NCBI GenBank assembly: GCA_016219875.1
Contig: JACRJZ010000124.1
Span: 1-64,000, forward strand
Source of the DNA: Verrucomicrobiota bacterium
GTDB lineage: Bacteria; Verrucomicrobiota; Verrucomicrobiia; Limisphaerales; JACRJZ01
DNA: 64,000 nucleotides
Direction of reading: 5' to 3'
Made by a program: the position numbers and the translations under genes
Shown here: one piece after another, positions 52,537 to 62,500 of the stretch
Numbering within the stretch: the first letter of the stretch is position 1
Layout of the letters: every line of letters begins with the position of its first letter
Notes under the pieces: generated by a model
Told to the model about the DNA's origin: nothing
What the model saw: only the letters and a program-made list of their open reading frames with translations
The model's database searches: none

Positions 52537-54105
52537 ATGAAAACCACTCCCATTCTCCAGGGCTGCGCGTGCTGCCCAATGAACCGGCGCAATTTCCTCA
52601 CGAAGACCGGCGCGGCCACGGCTGGCGCGCTGGGTTTGCTGGCGTCGCCCAGTTGGCTCGCGGCGGCGGAACCCACCGGCAAGACCCGCATCCGCATCCT
52701 CTATTCGCTTCACGGCGCGCAGCAGGCCGGGCCGGACTGGCCGAACAAGGGTTTCGATTTCCAACCGGTCATGGATCGGATCAACACCGAACTGGGTCGG
52801 CGGCTCAAGCGGTTTGAGTTCGTGCCCTCGCTCGCCACCGGACCGGAGCAGGCCAAGAAAATCCTCGACGAAGACACCAAGGCCGGCGGGATCGACGGCT
52901 ACCTCGTTTACCAGATGAATTGCTGGAACCGCGTGGTGCAGACAATGGCCACGTCGGGCAAACCGGTCCTCTACGCGGATTTCCAGTTCGGCGGCAGCGG
53001 CGGGTTCCTGGTGTACAACGCGGGCTTCCTACGCAGCAAAGCGCCGAACGTGGGCTTCGTGGCCTCGTCAGAGATCAAAGACCTCGTCCAAGCGGTCGAG
53101 TGTTTCGAGGTCGTCAAGAAGGGCGGCTCCCCTGCCGACTTCGTGGCCGCCACAGCCCAGGTGCGGCTCAAGCGCACGCCCAAGGCCGGCCGCCTCGGCT
53201 GCAAGCAGGACGACTTGAAGTGCCTCTCGATCGACGAATGCCTGAAGCGATTGAAGGAGTCCAAGATCCTCGCGGTGCGCGGCCAGGAGTCCGGGCCGGC
53301 GGGCGAAATCCTCGGCATCAAAGTGGTCCACGTGCCGTTTGCGGAGGTCAACGACGCCTGGAAGAACGCGGACAAGGACGAAACCCGCGCCGTGGCGGAT
53401 TTGTGGCAGAAGACCGCCAAGAAAGTTGAAGGCGTGTCCCGCGAGACGCTCGAAACTTCCGCCGCCATGTATCTCGCGGAGAAAGCGGTGATGAAGAAGC
53501 ACGGCGCCCAAGGCATCACGATCAATTGCCTGGGCGGTTTCTACGGCGGCCACATTCACGCCTACCCGTGCCTCGGCTTCCACCAGTTGAACAACGAAGC
53601 GCTCGTCGGCGGCTGCGAGTGCGACGTGCGCTCTGCGGCGACCATGCTCATCGGCACCACGCTGACGCAGGGCCGGCCCGGCTACATCTCCGATCCGGTC
53701 ATCGACACCTCGAAGCGCCAGATCATTTACGCCCACTGCGTCGCCGCCAACAAGGCCTTCGGCCCGCAGGGCGCGGCGAATCCGTTCCACATCCTCACCC
53801 ACTCCGAAGACCGCCAGGGCGCGTCCGTGCGGTCCTTCCTGCCGACGGGCTACATGACGACGACGCTCGAATTCGAGCAGAGCCGGAAGGAAATCCTGTT
53901 CCACCGCGGCAAGGCCGTGGCCAACGATCCCGATGACCGCGCCTGCCGCACGAAGCTTTGTGCGGAGCCGGTCGGCGACATCGAGAAGCTCTTCGCCGAA
54001 TGGGACCAATGGGGCTGGCACCGCGTCACCTTCTACGGCGATCTCAAGGAGCCGATCCACGCTCTCGCCGACGCCATCGGGTGGAAGGTGCGGGAAGAGG
54101 CTTGA
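52537..54105 (+). CDS. Exported L-fucose/arabinose isomerase-like protein (Tat-type leader)
   Basis: 522 residues. Leader MNRRNFLTKTGAATAGALGL (the ATG at 52579 could also be the start) is twin-arginine-like. The body looks like the three-domain fold of sugar isomerases: N-terminal Rossmann-like part, AGEILGIKVVHVPFAEVNDA, NCLGGFYGGHIHAYPCLGFH, and a C-terminal block TGYMTTTLEFEQSRKEILFH and DDRACRTKLCAEPVGDIEKL, which resembles the C-terminal domain of fucose isomerase-type proteins. Several cysteines and histidines could bind metal. An exported isomerase would be unusual. The family assignment is tentative. Confidence 0.6.
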   Translation: MKTTPILQGCACCPMNRRNFLTKTGAATAGALGLLASPSWLAAAEPTGKTRIRILYSLHGAQQAGPDWPNKGFDFQPVMDRINTELGRRLKRFEFVPSLATGPEQAKKILDEDTKAGGIDGYLVYQMNCWNRVVQTMATSGKPVLYADFQFGGSGGFLVYNAGFLRSKAPNVGFVASSEIKDLVQAVECFEVVKKGGSPADFVAATAQVRLKRTPKAGRLGCKQDDLKCLSIDECLKRLKESKILAVRGQESGPAGEILGIKVVHVPFAEVNDAWKNADKDETRAVADLWQKTAKKVEGVSRETLETSAAMYLAEKAVMKKHGAQGITINCLGGFYGGHIHAYPCLGFHQLNNEALVGGCECDVRSAATMLIGTTLTQGRPGYISDPVIDTSKRQIIYAHCVAANKAFGPQGAANPFHILTHSEDRQGASVRSFLPTGYMTTTLEFEQSRKEILFHRGKAVANDPDDRACRTKLCAEPVGDIEKLFAEWDQWGWHRVTFYGDLKEPIHALADAIGWKVREEA

Positions 54106-54122
54106 GACAGGAATGCGGAACT

Positions 54123-54254
54123 GGAAACCACGAAATACACGAACCACACGAAAGCAGAGTTGAACCGCCGCGCTGACCTCGCCCCGGGGTCGTGCGGAGG
54201 AAGAGGACGAAGCAGGGCCGGCCCTTTCGTGTATTTCGTGCATTTCGTGGTGAT
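54123..54254. repeat. Interspersed repeat with 9-nt 'ACGAAATAC' arms, copy 2
   Basis: Left arm GAAACCACGAAATACACGAA then CCACACGAAA, and inverted right arm CTTTCGTGTATTTCGTGCAT then TTCGTGGT. Same family as 25893-26042, with different sequence between the arms. It extends into the open frame ahead of the PLP decarboxylase. Confidence 0.85.
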
Positions 54255-54299
54255 CGAACATCGGAGTTTGGCTTGAGGCTCGCCTTCCAACATCCGCCC

Positions 54300-55508
54300 G
54301 TGGTGCGGAAGTTCTGGCGTGGACTCGTCCGCCCGCTCGCGGGCCGGCAGCCCACGCCGTTTTATCTCTTCTCCATCGCGCCCATCCAGGAGGCGCTCGC
54401 GGAGTTGGACCGCTGCTTCGGCCATCTGCCCGTGCGCCACTGGCTCTCCTGCAAGACACAGCCGCTGCGTCCGCTGTTGCAGTGGTGGCGGAAAGCGGGG
54501 CGGCCCATCGAAGTGGTGAGCGAATTCGAGCTGCGGGCCGCACTCCAGGAAGGCTTTCCGCCGGAACGCATCTTGGTCAACGGCCCGGCCAAACACCACT
54601 GGCTACCGGGTCAAGCCGCGCATGGGCTGCTCGTGAATTTCGATTCGTTGGGCGAACTGCCGACGCTGGCGTCGCTGGCGAAGAAACTCGGCTGGACCGT
54701 CGGCCTGCGAATCAACACGCAGCAGGAGTTCGATCCAGAGTCGCCGGACTGGCCCACGCAGTTCGGGCTGGCGCGCGAGGAATTCGTGGAAGCGTTGAAG
54801 ACGTTGAAGCGTTTCAACGTCACGCCGCAGATCGCGCACTTTCACCTCCGAACGAATGTGGCTTCGCCCGAAATCTACCGCCGCGCGCTGGCTGAAGTCG
54901 CGGAACTCTGCCGGGCCAGCGGGTTTACCCCGCGCTTCGTGGACTGCGGCGGAGGCTTTCCGCCGCCCCACGTGCTCACGCGCGAAGGCCGGCGCGTGGA
55001 CGCCGGCTTCAGCCTGCGCGAAATGGCCGGAGTGTACGAGCGCGCGATGAAGCAGTTTTCCGGCGTGGAGGAACTCTGGCTCGAAAACGGGCGCTGGCTC
55101 ACCGCGCGTTCCGGAGTGCTGGTGGTGAAAATCCTCGACGTGAAGGAACGCCGCGGCCTGCGGCACCTGATCTGCGATGGCGGGCGCGCGATGAACGCCC
55201 TCGTCTCGACTTGGGAACAGCACGAACTGCTGCCGCTCGCGCCGCGCCGCGGACCGAACGTGCCCACCACCGTCACCGGCCCCACCTGCATGGCGTTCGA
55301 CCAACTCGCGCGCCGTCCGTTGCCCCGGTCGCTCCAGCCCGGCGACCACCTGCTGTGGCTTGAGGCCGGCGCCTACCATCTCCCGTGGGAAACGCGCTTC
55401 TCGCACGGATTGGCGGCGGTCCTGTGGCACGATGGCCGGCGCGTCCGAGTGGTTCGGCCGAAGGAAGACTTCGACGCTTTCTGGGGAGCCAATTTCAAAA
55501 CTCCGTAG
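54300..55508 (+). CDS. PLP-dependent decarboxylase, fold type III (Orn/DAP/Arg decarboxylase 2 family)
   Basis: About 402 residues from the GTG at 54300; a TTG at 54273 and further upstream frame through a repeat make the start uncertain. The PLP lysine is probably K52 in HWLSCKTQPLRPLLQWW. Barrel motifs: HFHLRTNVASPEIY (histidine), FVDCGGGFPPP (glycine-rich phosphate loop) and LENGRWLTARSGVLVVKI. The C-terminal domain has the catalytic cysteine block VTGPTCMAFDQLA. The divergence from standard lysine or ornithine decarboxylases suggests a specialised amino-acid or siderophore/polyamine-type substrate. The last residues (NFKTP) are encoded by the start of a palindromic repeat. Confidence 0.82.
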   Translation: MVRKFWRGLVRPLAGRQPTPFYLFSIAPIQEALAELDRCFGHLPVRHWLSCKTQPLRPLLQWWRKAGRPIEVVSEFELRAALQEGFPPERILVNGPAKHHWLPGQAAHGLLVNFDSLGELPTLASLAKKLGWTVGLRINTQQEFDPESPDWPTQFGLAREEFVEALKTLKRFNVTPQIAHFHLRTNVASPEIYRRALAEVAELCRASGFTPRFVDCGGGFPPPHVLTREGRRVDAGFSLREMAGVYERAMKQFSGVEELWLENGRWLTARSGVLVVKILDVKERRGLRHLICDGGRAMNALVSTWEQHELLPLAPRRGPNVPTTVTGPTCMAFDQLARRPLPRSLQPGDHLLWLEAGAYHLPWETRFSHGLAAVLWHDGRRVRVVRPKEDFDAFWGANFKTP

Positions 55509-55780
55509 CCGCCGACGTGAGGAGAGTCGGAGCCACCGCCGACGGTGGCTGCCTCGGGCCAAGGAACGGAGCGCGGCTGTGGTCGAAGCCCCAGCCGCAG
55601 CACGCTCCAGAGGACGAAGCTTGGACAGGCTCCCACGCCCCGCGCCTGGATGGCTGCTGCGGCTGGTCCTGCGGACACAGCCGCGCTCCGTTCCTTGGCA
55701 GGCTCACTCTTCAAATCTGAAATCTGAAATCAAGACAGAGCCTCCTCACATCGGCTGCAACGGAGTTTTGAAATCGCCTC
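55486..55780. repeat. 100-bp palindrome family, copy 4, interrupted by a second palindrome
   Basis: Left half TTTCAAAACTCCGTAGCC then GCCGACGTGAGGAG, right half GCCTCCTCACATCGGCTGCA then ACGGAGTTTTGAAATCGCC. Between them lie a short hairpin (AGCCACCGCCGACGGTGGCT), a ~140-bp palindrome with perfect 23-bp arms (55559-55581 CCAAGGAACGGAGCGCGGCT... and 55676-55698), and a 7-nt tandem AAATCTG (55712-55731). The inserted palindrome recurs at 63118-63227. The element fills most of the 375-bp gap after the decarboxylase. Confidence 0.85.
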
Positions 55781-55883
55781 GCAAGGCCCGTTTTTCGACG
55801 GCACAGCGCGACACGACCACTGGAGCGCGAGGGGCCGCGAACTTTGCATTGATCTTCCTTCGCCGGTTCCTAAGCTTTCGCGC

Positions 55884-56186
55884 GTGACCGCAGAGACGTT
55901 CAAAACAGAGATCACGGCCGCACTCCGGGCCTACGACCGGCACGTGGTGTGCCTGGAAAAAATTCCGGAGGACTGCCAGGCGTCGCTGCATTCGCTGGTG
56001 GAGAAGGCCATCAAGGCTTACGAGAACCGCGGGCCGAACCTCCGCCACGGCATCGCACTGGACAAGCATGTCACGGTCATCTTGAGCCAGGCGGACGGCG
56101 AGCGCCCGCTGTGCGGCATCTACTTCAACCTCTATTCTCCCTACCAGAAGAAGCCCGCTGCCAAAACGACGAACGCCAAGGCTTGA
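55884..56186 (+). CDS. Small protein of unknown function
   Basis: 100 residues from a GTG start. No membrane segment. Mixed alpha/beta content with a helical start (ETFKTEITAALRAYDRHVVC), a central helix (LHSLVEKAIKAYENRGPN) and a C-terminal strand (KHVTVILSQADGERPLCGIY). It ends with a lysine-rich tail. No family recognised. It lies between a composite repeat and the Ig-repeat gene, on the opposite strand to the latter. Confidence 0.65.
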   Translation: MTAETFKTEITAALRAYDRHVVCLEKIPEDCQASLHSLVEKAIKAYENRGPNLRHGIALDKHVTVILSQADGERPLCGIYFNLYSPYQKKPAAKTTNAKA

Positions 56187-56221
56187 GCTTCACGCCGGCG
56201 CTTCGTCCCGGAAGGCCCACC

Positions 56222-59200
56222 TCAGTCGGACCGCGTCCGGTAGAAACGGTTGGTGAAGCTTCCGGTGTTCGGGTCCACGAAGTCGGCGATGCCGAACGGA
56301 GCGGGATTGGTCGCGATGGCGGTCCAGTTCGTCAGGGTGGTCGAGGCCTCCAGGACGTAGTCGGCGGAGTCGGGGCACGCCACGCGGAAGGTGAACGCCG
56401 GGTTGGCGTCTTGGAACTTCACGAAGAGGCTCTGCGTGTTCACCAGCCACAACTCCACCTCATCGCTGACGGCGAGGCCGGCCAGGTTGGTGACGAGAAG
56501 CTGATACCGGCCCTGGTTGGGGAGTTGGAAGTTGGTGAGGGAAAGCGTGAGGTTGGTCTGCCCGCTCAGGAACGCGTTGTTGAAGAACCACTGTGACCAG
56601 GGCGCGGGCGCACCGCTCACGGCGGTCGGCAAGGTGGCATTGCTGCCTTGGCGCACGGCCATGTGGACCGGCTGCTGCGTGAAGGACGGCGCCACCAGGA
56701 CCGTGAGCACGGCCACGGGGCTGGTCACCGCGTTGATCGGGTTCAGGATTACGACGTCATAAATGCCCGCCTGCGACACCAGCACCCCCGGCAGCGTGAG
56801 CGAGTGGCTGGGGGCCGCAGAGGTGACGGCGCCGCCAACAACGCCGCCGTTGAACCGCCAGCGATAGACGAAATTGCTCATGCCGCTCACGTCCACGGAG
56901 AAGTTCACCGTCGCGCCGGGCAGGACCGTCTGGTGCGCGGGCGGGCTGACGACGATGACGGGATCGCCCACGGCGATGTTGAGATGCACCAGTCCCATTG
57001 CGGAGATGTCCGCGCCGTCCACGGCGATGAAGTAGATCGTGCCCGCCGTGGCGGGGAAACTCACGTCGCTCCAGGTCACGCCGGGCCGGGCGTCGTTGTT
57101 GCAGGCGATGTTGGTGAGCGTGGCGAAGTCCGTGCCCGGGCCGATGTACACGGCCAGCACCGTGTCGAAGTCGCTCCCCGCGGTGGTGACGCGCATCGTG
57201 CCGTTGGTGGGGGCCTGGTAGGCATACCACTTGGAGTGATGCGGCCCGCCGTTGCCGCAGTGCGCCATTTCGCCCGGCTCTGTGCCGGCGCCCCAGGTGC
57301 TGAAGATCTGCGTGGTGGTGAAGCCGCGCCGGCCCGAGCCGCCGCCGGACTTACCCCGCGATTTCGCCGTGGCCACTCCACTCGTCTGCCCCAGGGCCGC
57401 GACGCTGGACCGGGCCACGTGATCCATCGTGTCCAGGAACTTGTCCCGGGCCAGGGCGTTGGTGTCGCCGTGGGAGTTGAACTGCAGTTCGACACGGGAC
57501 GAACGGTTGGTCACGCCTTGATTCACAATGGCCGCCTGGTAAATGCCGACGTCTGTGTCCAAGGTCGGCGGCCGACAGAACCGATTGGTGCGGTCCACGG
57601 AGAGGAGCACATTCGATATGGGCTTGCCGTTGAGCAGCCAAACGAGTTCCGCGCCGGGTTGAGGGTCGCAGAAGACGATCTCGAAGCAGTGCGGCTCGCC
57701 GGGTCGCAACACCCCGTCGCGCGGCTGGAGGAGAATGCAGGGCAAGGGAGCGGTCGTTGGCTCCAGGCCGCATTCCAGCACAATGTTGCCGCGGGCCGAG
57801 TCGAAGCCGGCCACCGCGATGTGGTATTCCCGCCCGGCGACGGCATTGAACCGGACCACGCTCCAGCCGTAGGGGTTCGCGCCGGGCGCATTCGCAGCGC
57901 TGTCGCTGGAGTCATCATCGTCATCGCTCGCCACCTCGACCAAGTTGGAGACGACGTCCCCGGTGTACACCGCAAGCAGGGTGTCGAAGTCGCTGTTCGC
58001 CGTGGTGATCTTGGCCACGCCGGTGGCAGGCGCTTTCCAGGTCAGCCATACCGAATTGGTGCCACGCTTGCCGGCGTGCAGCGGTTCGCCCGGCTCGGCC
58101 ATCGCCCCATAGTTCACGCCGTGGCCCTTGAAGTAAATTGACTGAGTCGGACCGGACCCGCCTGGGAAGCGGTCCGAGAACAGCAGTTCTTCGACAAAGA
58201 CTTCGAGCATGGCGACGCTGCTGCAAACGGTGCCGGCGCTGTTGAAGACGCACGCCTGGTAAGCGCCCGCGTGGGCCGTGTTCACGTTCTTGAGCACGAG
58301 CAGCCGGTTCGTCGCGCCGGCGAGATCGACGCCGTTGAATTGCCACTGGTAGAAGAAAGGCCCTGTCCCGTCCGCTTGGGCCACGAAGAGGGCCATCCCG
58401 CCCACGGGCAAGTTCAGGCTCACCGGCTGCACGGTGATGAGCGGCGCCTCCGCGGCTTGGAGCGCAGCGTTCGAGCTTTGCACGGTTTCCGCCGCGTTGC
58501 TCACGACGACCGAATACGTGCCCAGATTGTTCGCGGTCACTCTGGTCACGGTGAAGGTGCTGTCATTGGCCCCGGCGATCGGCTTGCCGTTGAAGAGCCA
58601 CTGGAAGAACAGCGGCGTGCTGCCGGTGGCCACGACGTTGAACGTGGCGGTCGATTCCAGCGGCACGCGCTGGTCTTGAGGCTGGATCAGAATGACCGGG
58701 GGCAGCAGCACGCTCACGGACACAGGGTCGCTGACCGCGATACCGAAAGCGTTGGAGACAATCACGGCATACGGCCCGGCTTCCTTGGGGCCGACGGTGC
58801 GGAGCAGCAACACCGGGTTGGTCATGCCGGGCAGGTTCGTGCCGAAAAAAGTCCACTGGTAACGGAGCGGCGTGGTGCCGGTCGCGACCACGCTCAACTC
58901 CACGTCCGTCCCGGCGAGGGCGGTGATGGAAACCGGCGGCACCACAATCGCCGGCGGCAGTCCCACCACCAGCCGGGCCAGGGCGCTGGTGACCGAGCCA
59001 TACTGATTCTGCACCAGCACCCGGTAGTTGCCCGCTTGGAGCGGTTGAACGTTGCGGAGGCCAAGCACAGGCCCATTCGTACCGATGGGCGTGCCCAGAC
59101 CGGTGGTGCCCGTGGCGTAGAACCACTGGTAGTTCAGCGGCGTGGTGCCCTGTGCCGTGACCGTGAACGTCGCGTTGCTGCCCAGCGGCACGAACAGATT

Positions 59201-59356
59201 GGTCGGCTGCTGGGTGATGACTGGAGGAAGGTTCGCGGCTCCCGCCTTCACCAGAAGGCCGGCCCCGAGCCCGAGCACCGCAATCGAAAAGGTCGTTCTC
59301 ACGTTTCTCAATTCTGATCTGGTGCCTAAACTAGCAGAGTCGAAACCAAACTCCAT
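56222..59356 (-). CDS. Exported Ig-like repeat protein with two PPC-like domains
   Basis: 1044 residues; a GTG at 59302 (VRTTFSIAVLGLGAGLL) gives a better signal-peptide start. Four Ig-like repeats at ~45-390, each with the pattern P...G....F.V.A.GT.PL.YQW (for example TFTVTAQGTTPLNYQWFY, ATGTTPLRYQWTFFG, VATGSTPLFFQWLFNG). A beta-sandwich of the bacterial pre-peptidase C-terminal type follows (ITTANSDFDTLLAVYTGDVV) with an acidic run of four or more aspartates near residue 475, then a further Ig-like part, a second PPC-like copy (VTTAGSDFDTVLAVYIGPGT), two more Ig-like repeats and the C-terminal YVLEASTTLTNWTAI ... NRFYRTRSD module shared with the multihaem cytochrome. Probably a surface adhesin or scaffold. 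Confidence 0.85.
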   Translation of the reverse strand: MEFGFDSASLGTRSELRNVRTTFSIAVLGLGAGLLVKAGAANLPPVITQQPTNLFVPLGSNATFTVTAQGTTPLNYQWFYATGTTGLGTPIGTNGPVLGLRNVQPLQAGNYRVLVQNQYGSVTSALARLVVGLPPAIVVPPVSITALAGTDVELSVVATGTTPLRYQWTFFGTNLPGMTNPVLLLRTVGPKEAGPYAVIVSNAFGIAVSDPVSVSVLLPPVILIQPQDQRVPLESTATFNVVATGSTPLFFQWLFNGKPIAGANDSTFTVTRVTANNLGTYSVVVSNAAETVQSSNAALQAAEAPLITVQPVSLNLPVGGMALFVAQADGTGPFFYQWQFNGVDLAGATNRLLVLKNVNTAHAGAYQACVFNSAGTVCSSVAMLEVFVEELLFSDRFPGGSGPTQSIYFKGHGVNYGAMAEPGEPLHAGKRGTNSVWLTWKAPATGVAKITTANSDFDTLLAVYTGDVVSNLVEVASDDDDDSSDSAANAPGANPYGWSVVRFNAVAGREYHIAVAGFDSARGNIVLECGLEPTTAPLPCILLQPRDGVLRPGEPHCFEIVFCDPQPGAELVWLLNGKPISNVLLSVDRTNRFCRPPTLDTDVGIYQAAIVNQGVTNRSSRVELQFNSHGDTNALARDKFLDTMDHVARSSVAALGQTSGVATAKSRGKSGGGSGRRGFTTTQIFSTWGAGTEPGEMAHCGNGGPHHSKWYAYQAPTNGTMRVTTAGSDFDTVLAVYIGPGTDFATLTNIACNNDARPGVTWSDVSFPATAGTIYFIAVDGADISAMGLVHLNIAVGDPVIVVSPPAHQTVLPGATVNFSVDVSGMSNFVYRWRFNGGVVGGAVTSAAPSHSLTLPGVLVSQAGIYDVVILNPINAVTSPVAVLTVLVAPSFTQQPVHMAVRQGSNATLPTAVSGAPAPWSQWFFNNAFLSGQTNLTLSLTNFQLPNQGRYQLLVTNLAGLAVSDEVELWLVNTQSLFVKFQDANPAFTFRVACPDSADYVLEASTTLTNWTAIATNPAPFGIADFVDPNTGSFTNRFYRTRSD

Positions 59357-59599
59357 CCCAGATTGCGGCCTCGCGGGACTTTTTGCGCCCCTCCGTCAAG
59401 GCACGGGACAGGTTTGCTTCGATACGGGGCAGGCCGAGGCGCGGTGAAGCCTTCGTGCCACCGCGCCACCACCGGCGCAACTTGGCCTGATTCTCTTCCG
59501 CCGGTGGCAGCGGCTGTGCTCAGGAAGAGGATTGTCAGTTTCGCAAATTCGCGCAGACTGCCGATGTCGGTTGAGCAAAACCTCTATGAAGGGACTCGG

Positions 59600-62500
59600 T
59601 TGAAAACGGTCAAGACCATCTTAGTTGGCTTCCTGCTGGCGGCGGGAACGGTGCTCGCGGCGCAACCTCCGGCCGGCGCTTCGCCGCACGACAGCGTGCT
59701 GCTCAGCCTCGAGGGCAAGGTCGAGGTCTGGCGCGTGGGCGCGGCGCAGTGGCTGCCCGCCCGCACCAACCTCCACTTGGCCGCCGGCGACCGCGTCCGC
59801 ACCGGCCTGCGCAGCCGCGCCGCCGTGCAGCTTTCCGACCTCAGTGTGCTCCGGCTGAACCAACTCACCACCATCGAAATCCAGCCGGCAGCCGAGGCGG
59901 GCCGCCCGCACTCGTTGGAGATGAAGTCCGGCACGCTCTACTTCTTCAATCGTGAGCGGCCTTCGGAAATGCGCTTCCGCACGCCGGTCGCGTCCGGCGC
60001 CATCCGCGGCACGGAGTTCATCCTGGCGGTCGCGGAGGACGGACGCACGGAAGTGACGCTCGTGGACGGCAAGGTCGATCTCAGCAACGAAGCCGGCCAA
60101 GTCAGCTTGGCCAACGGCGAACAGGGCATCGTCGAAGCCGGCCAAGTGCCCCGCAAGACGGCAGTCATCCAGACGATCAACCTCATGCAGTGGGCGCTCT
60201 ATTATCCCGGCGTGCTCGACCCGGACGAACTGGGCCTCAGCCCCGAAGAACAGCAGTCGCTCGCCGGCTCTTTGAACGCCTACCGCACTGGCGATCTACT
60301 CGCCGCGCAGGCGAATTACCCTGAAGGCCGGATCGCGAATTCTCCCGCGGAGAGGACCTACCGCGCCGCCACGCTGCTCGCCATCGGGCAAGTGGACGAG
60401 GCCGACGCGATGCTCAAGCCGGTTTCCTCGCCGCTCGCCGACGCGTTGCGCGAAGTCGTCGCCGCCGTGAAGAACCAGCCGGCCTCTCGCGCCACCGAGC
60501 CGGCCACCGCCACGGAATGGATGGCGCGCTCCTACTCATTGCAGGCGCGGTCCAGTCTCGCCGAAGCGCGCCAGGCCGCCGCGGCCGCCACGAAAAAATC
60601 GCCGCACTTCGGCTTCGCCTGGGTGCGGCTGGCCGAACTGGAATTCAGCTTCGGTCGCACGGACGCCGCTCGCGCTGCACTTGAGAAGGGAGTTCAGCTT
60701 TCCCCACGCCATGCCCAGGGCCTCGCGCTGAAAGGCTTTGTGCTCGCGGCGCGGAACCAGATCGCGTCGGCCCTCGCTGAATTCGACCGGGCCATCGCCA
60801 TTGATGGCGGCCTCGGCAATGCCTGGTTGGGGCGCGGTCTTTGTCACATTCGCCAGGGTCACGCCGCCGAGGGCCGCAAGGATTTGCAGGTCGCCGCGGC
60901 GCTGGAGCCGCAGCGTGCGCTGTTCCGCAGTTATCTCGGCAAGGCTTGGAGCCACACCCGCGACCACGGCCGCGCGGAAAAGGAATTGGACCTGGCGAAG
61001 AAACTCGATCCCAACGACCCCACGGCCTGGCTTTACTCCGCTTTGCTGGCCCAGCAGGACAACCGCGTCAACGAAGCCGTCCGCGACCTGGAGCGCTCGC
61101 AAGAGCTGAACGACAACCGCTCGCTCTTCCGCTCGCGTCTGTTGCTCGACCAGGACCGCGCCGTGCGCAGCGCGAACCTTGCCGGCATCTACCGTGACGC
61201 CGGCATGACCGACGTGGGCGTGCGCGAAGCCGCCCGCGCCGTCAGCTATGACTATGCGAACTACTCCGCCCACTTGTTCCTGGCGGACAGCTATTACGAC
61301 TTGATCGACTTCAAGACCGTCAACCTCCGCTACGAGACGCCGTGGCAAAGCGAGTTGTTGCTGGCGAACCTCCTCGCTCCCGTCGGTGCCGCGCACCTCT
61401 CGCAGAACGTGTCGCAGCAGGAATATTCGCGGCTCTTCCAGCGCGACGGGCTGGGACTGAGTTCGAGCACCGAGTACTCCAGCCGTGGCGACTGGATTCA
61501 ACACGCTTCCCAGCACGGCACGTTTGGCGGCACGGCCTACGCCATCGACGTGAACTACCTTTCGCAACGCGGCTACCAGGCGAACAACGATTTCGAGCAG
61601 ACAGTCCTCACCGGCAAGTTCAAGCAGCAACTCACGGAGAAGGACAGCCTGTTGTTCCAGGTGGACAGCTATGACGCGCGCTACGGCGACCTCGCCCAGT
61701 ACTACACCCAGACCAACGCCAGCCGCACTCTGCGTGTGAACGAGAAGCAGCAGCCCAATCTCCTCCTTGGCTATCACCGCGAATGGTCGCCTGAGAGCCA
61801 CACCCTTTTTCTCTTCCGCCGCCTCGACAACACTTTTACGCAAGACGACACCGCCGCCCGCATGGTCACGCTGTATCACAACCCGCCCAGCGGCGGCGTG
61901 ACTCCACCGCCCTATTTCGTGCGGACCTTCGACGGCTTTGGCCTCGGCTATGACAGCGAACTCACGGCCTACAGCGCAGAACTGCAACAGATCTGGCAGC
62001 GGCATCCCTACACGGTCATCGCCGGCATGCGCTACCAGCGCGGTGACATCGGGGTCCGCTCGCGGCTCACGCACGCGCCGATGGGCTTCCCCGGCGTGAT
62101 CTTCACGCCTGGTTTCCCGCCGCAACCGTTTGATCTGCCGCAGACCGCCGGGAACACGTTGGAGCGCGTGACCGGTTACGCCTATTACCTCTGGCAGCTT
62201 TGCGAGCCGCTGCAGTTGACCGCCGGCCTGAGCGGCGACTACTTGAACTACCCGCGCAACAGCGAGGTGCCGCCGATCAACTCCCAGCAGGACGACCGCA
62301 CGCAAGTTTCGCCCAAGGCCGGCTTCCTCTACCAGCCGTGGAAGAACACGACCTTCCGCGGCGCTTACTCGCGGTCGCTCGGCGGCGTGTATTACGACGC
62401 CAACGTGCGGCTCGAACCGACGCAGATCGCCGGTTTCAACCAAGCCTTCCGCAGCCTGCTGCCCGAATCCGTGGCCGGCTTGGTGCCGGGGACGCAGTTC

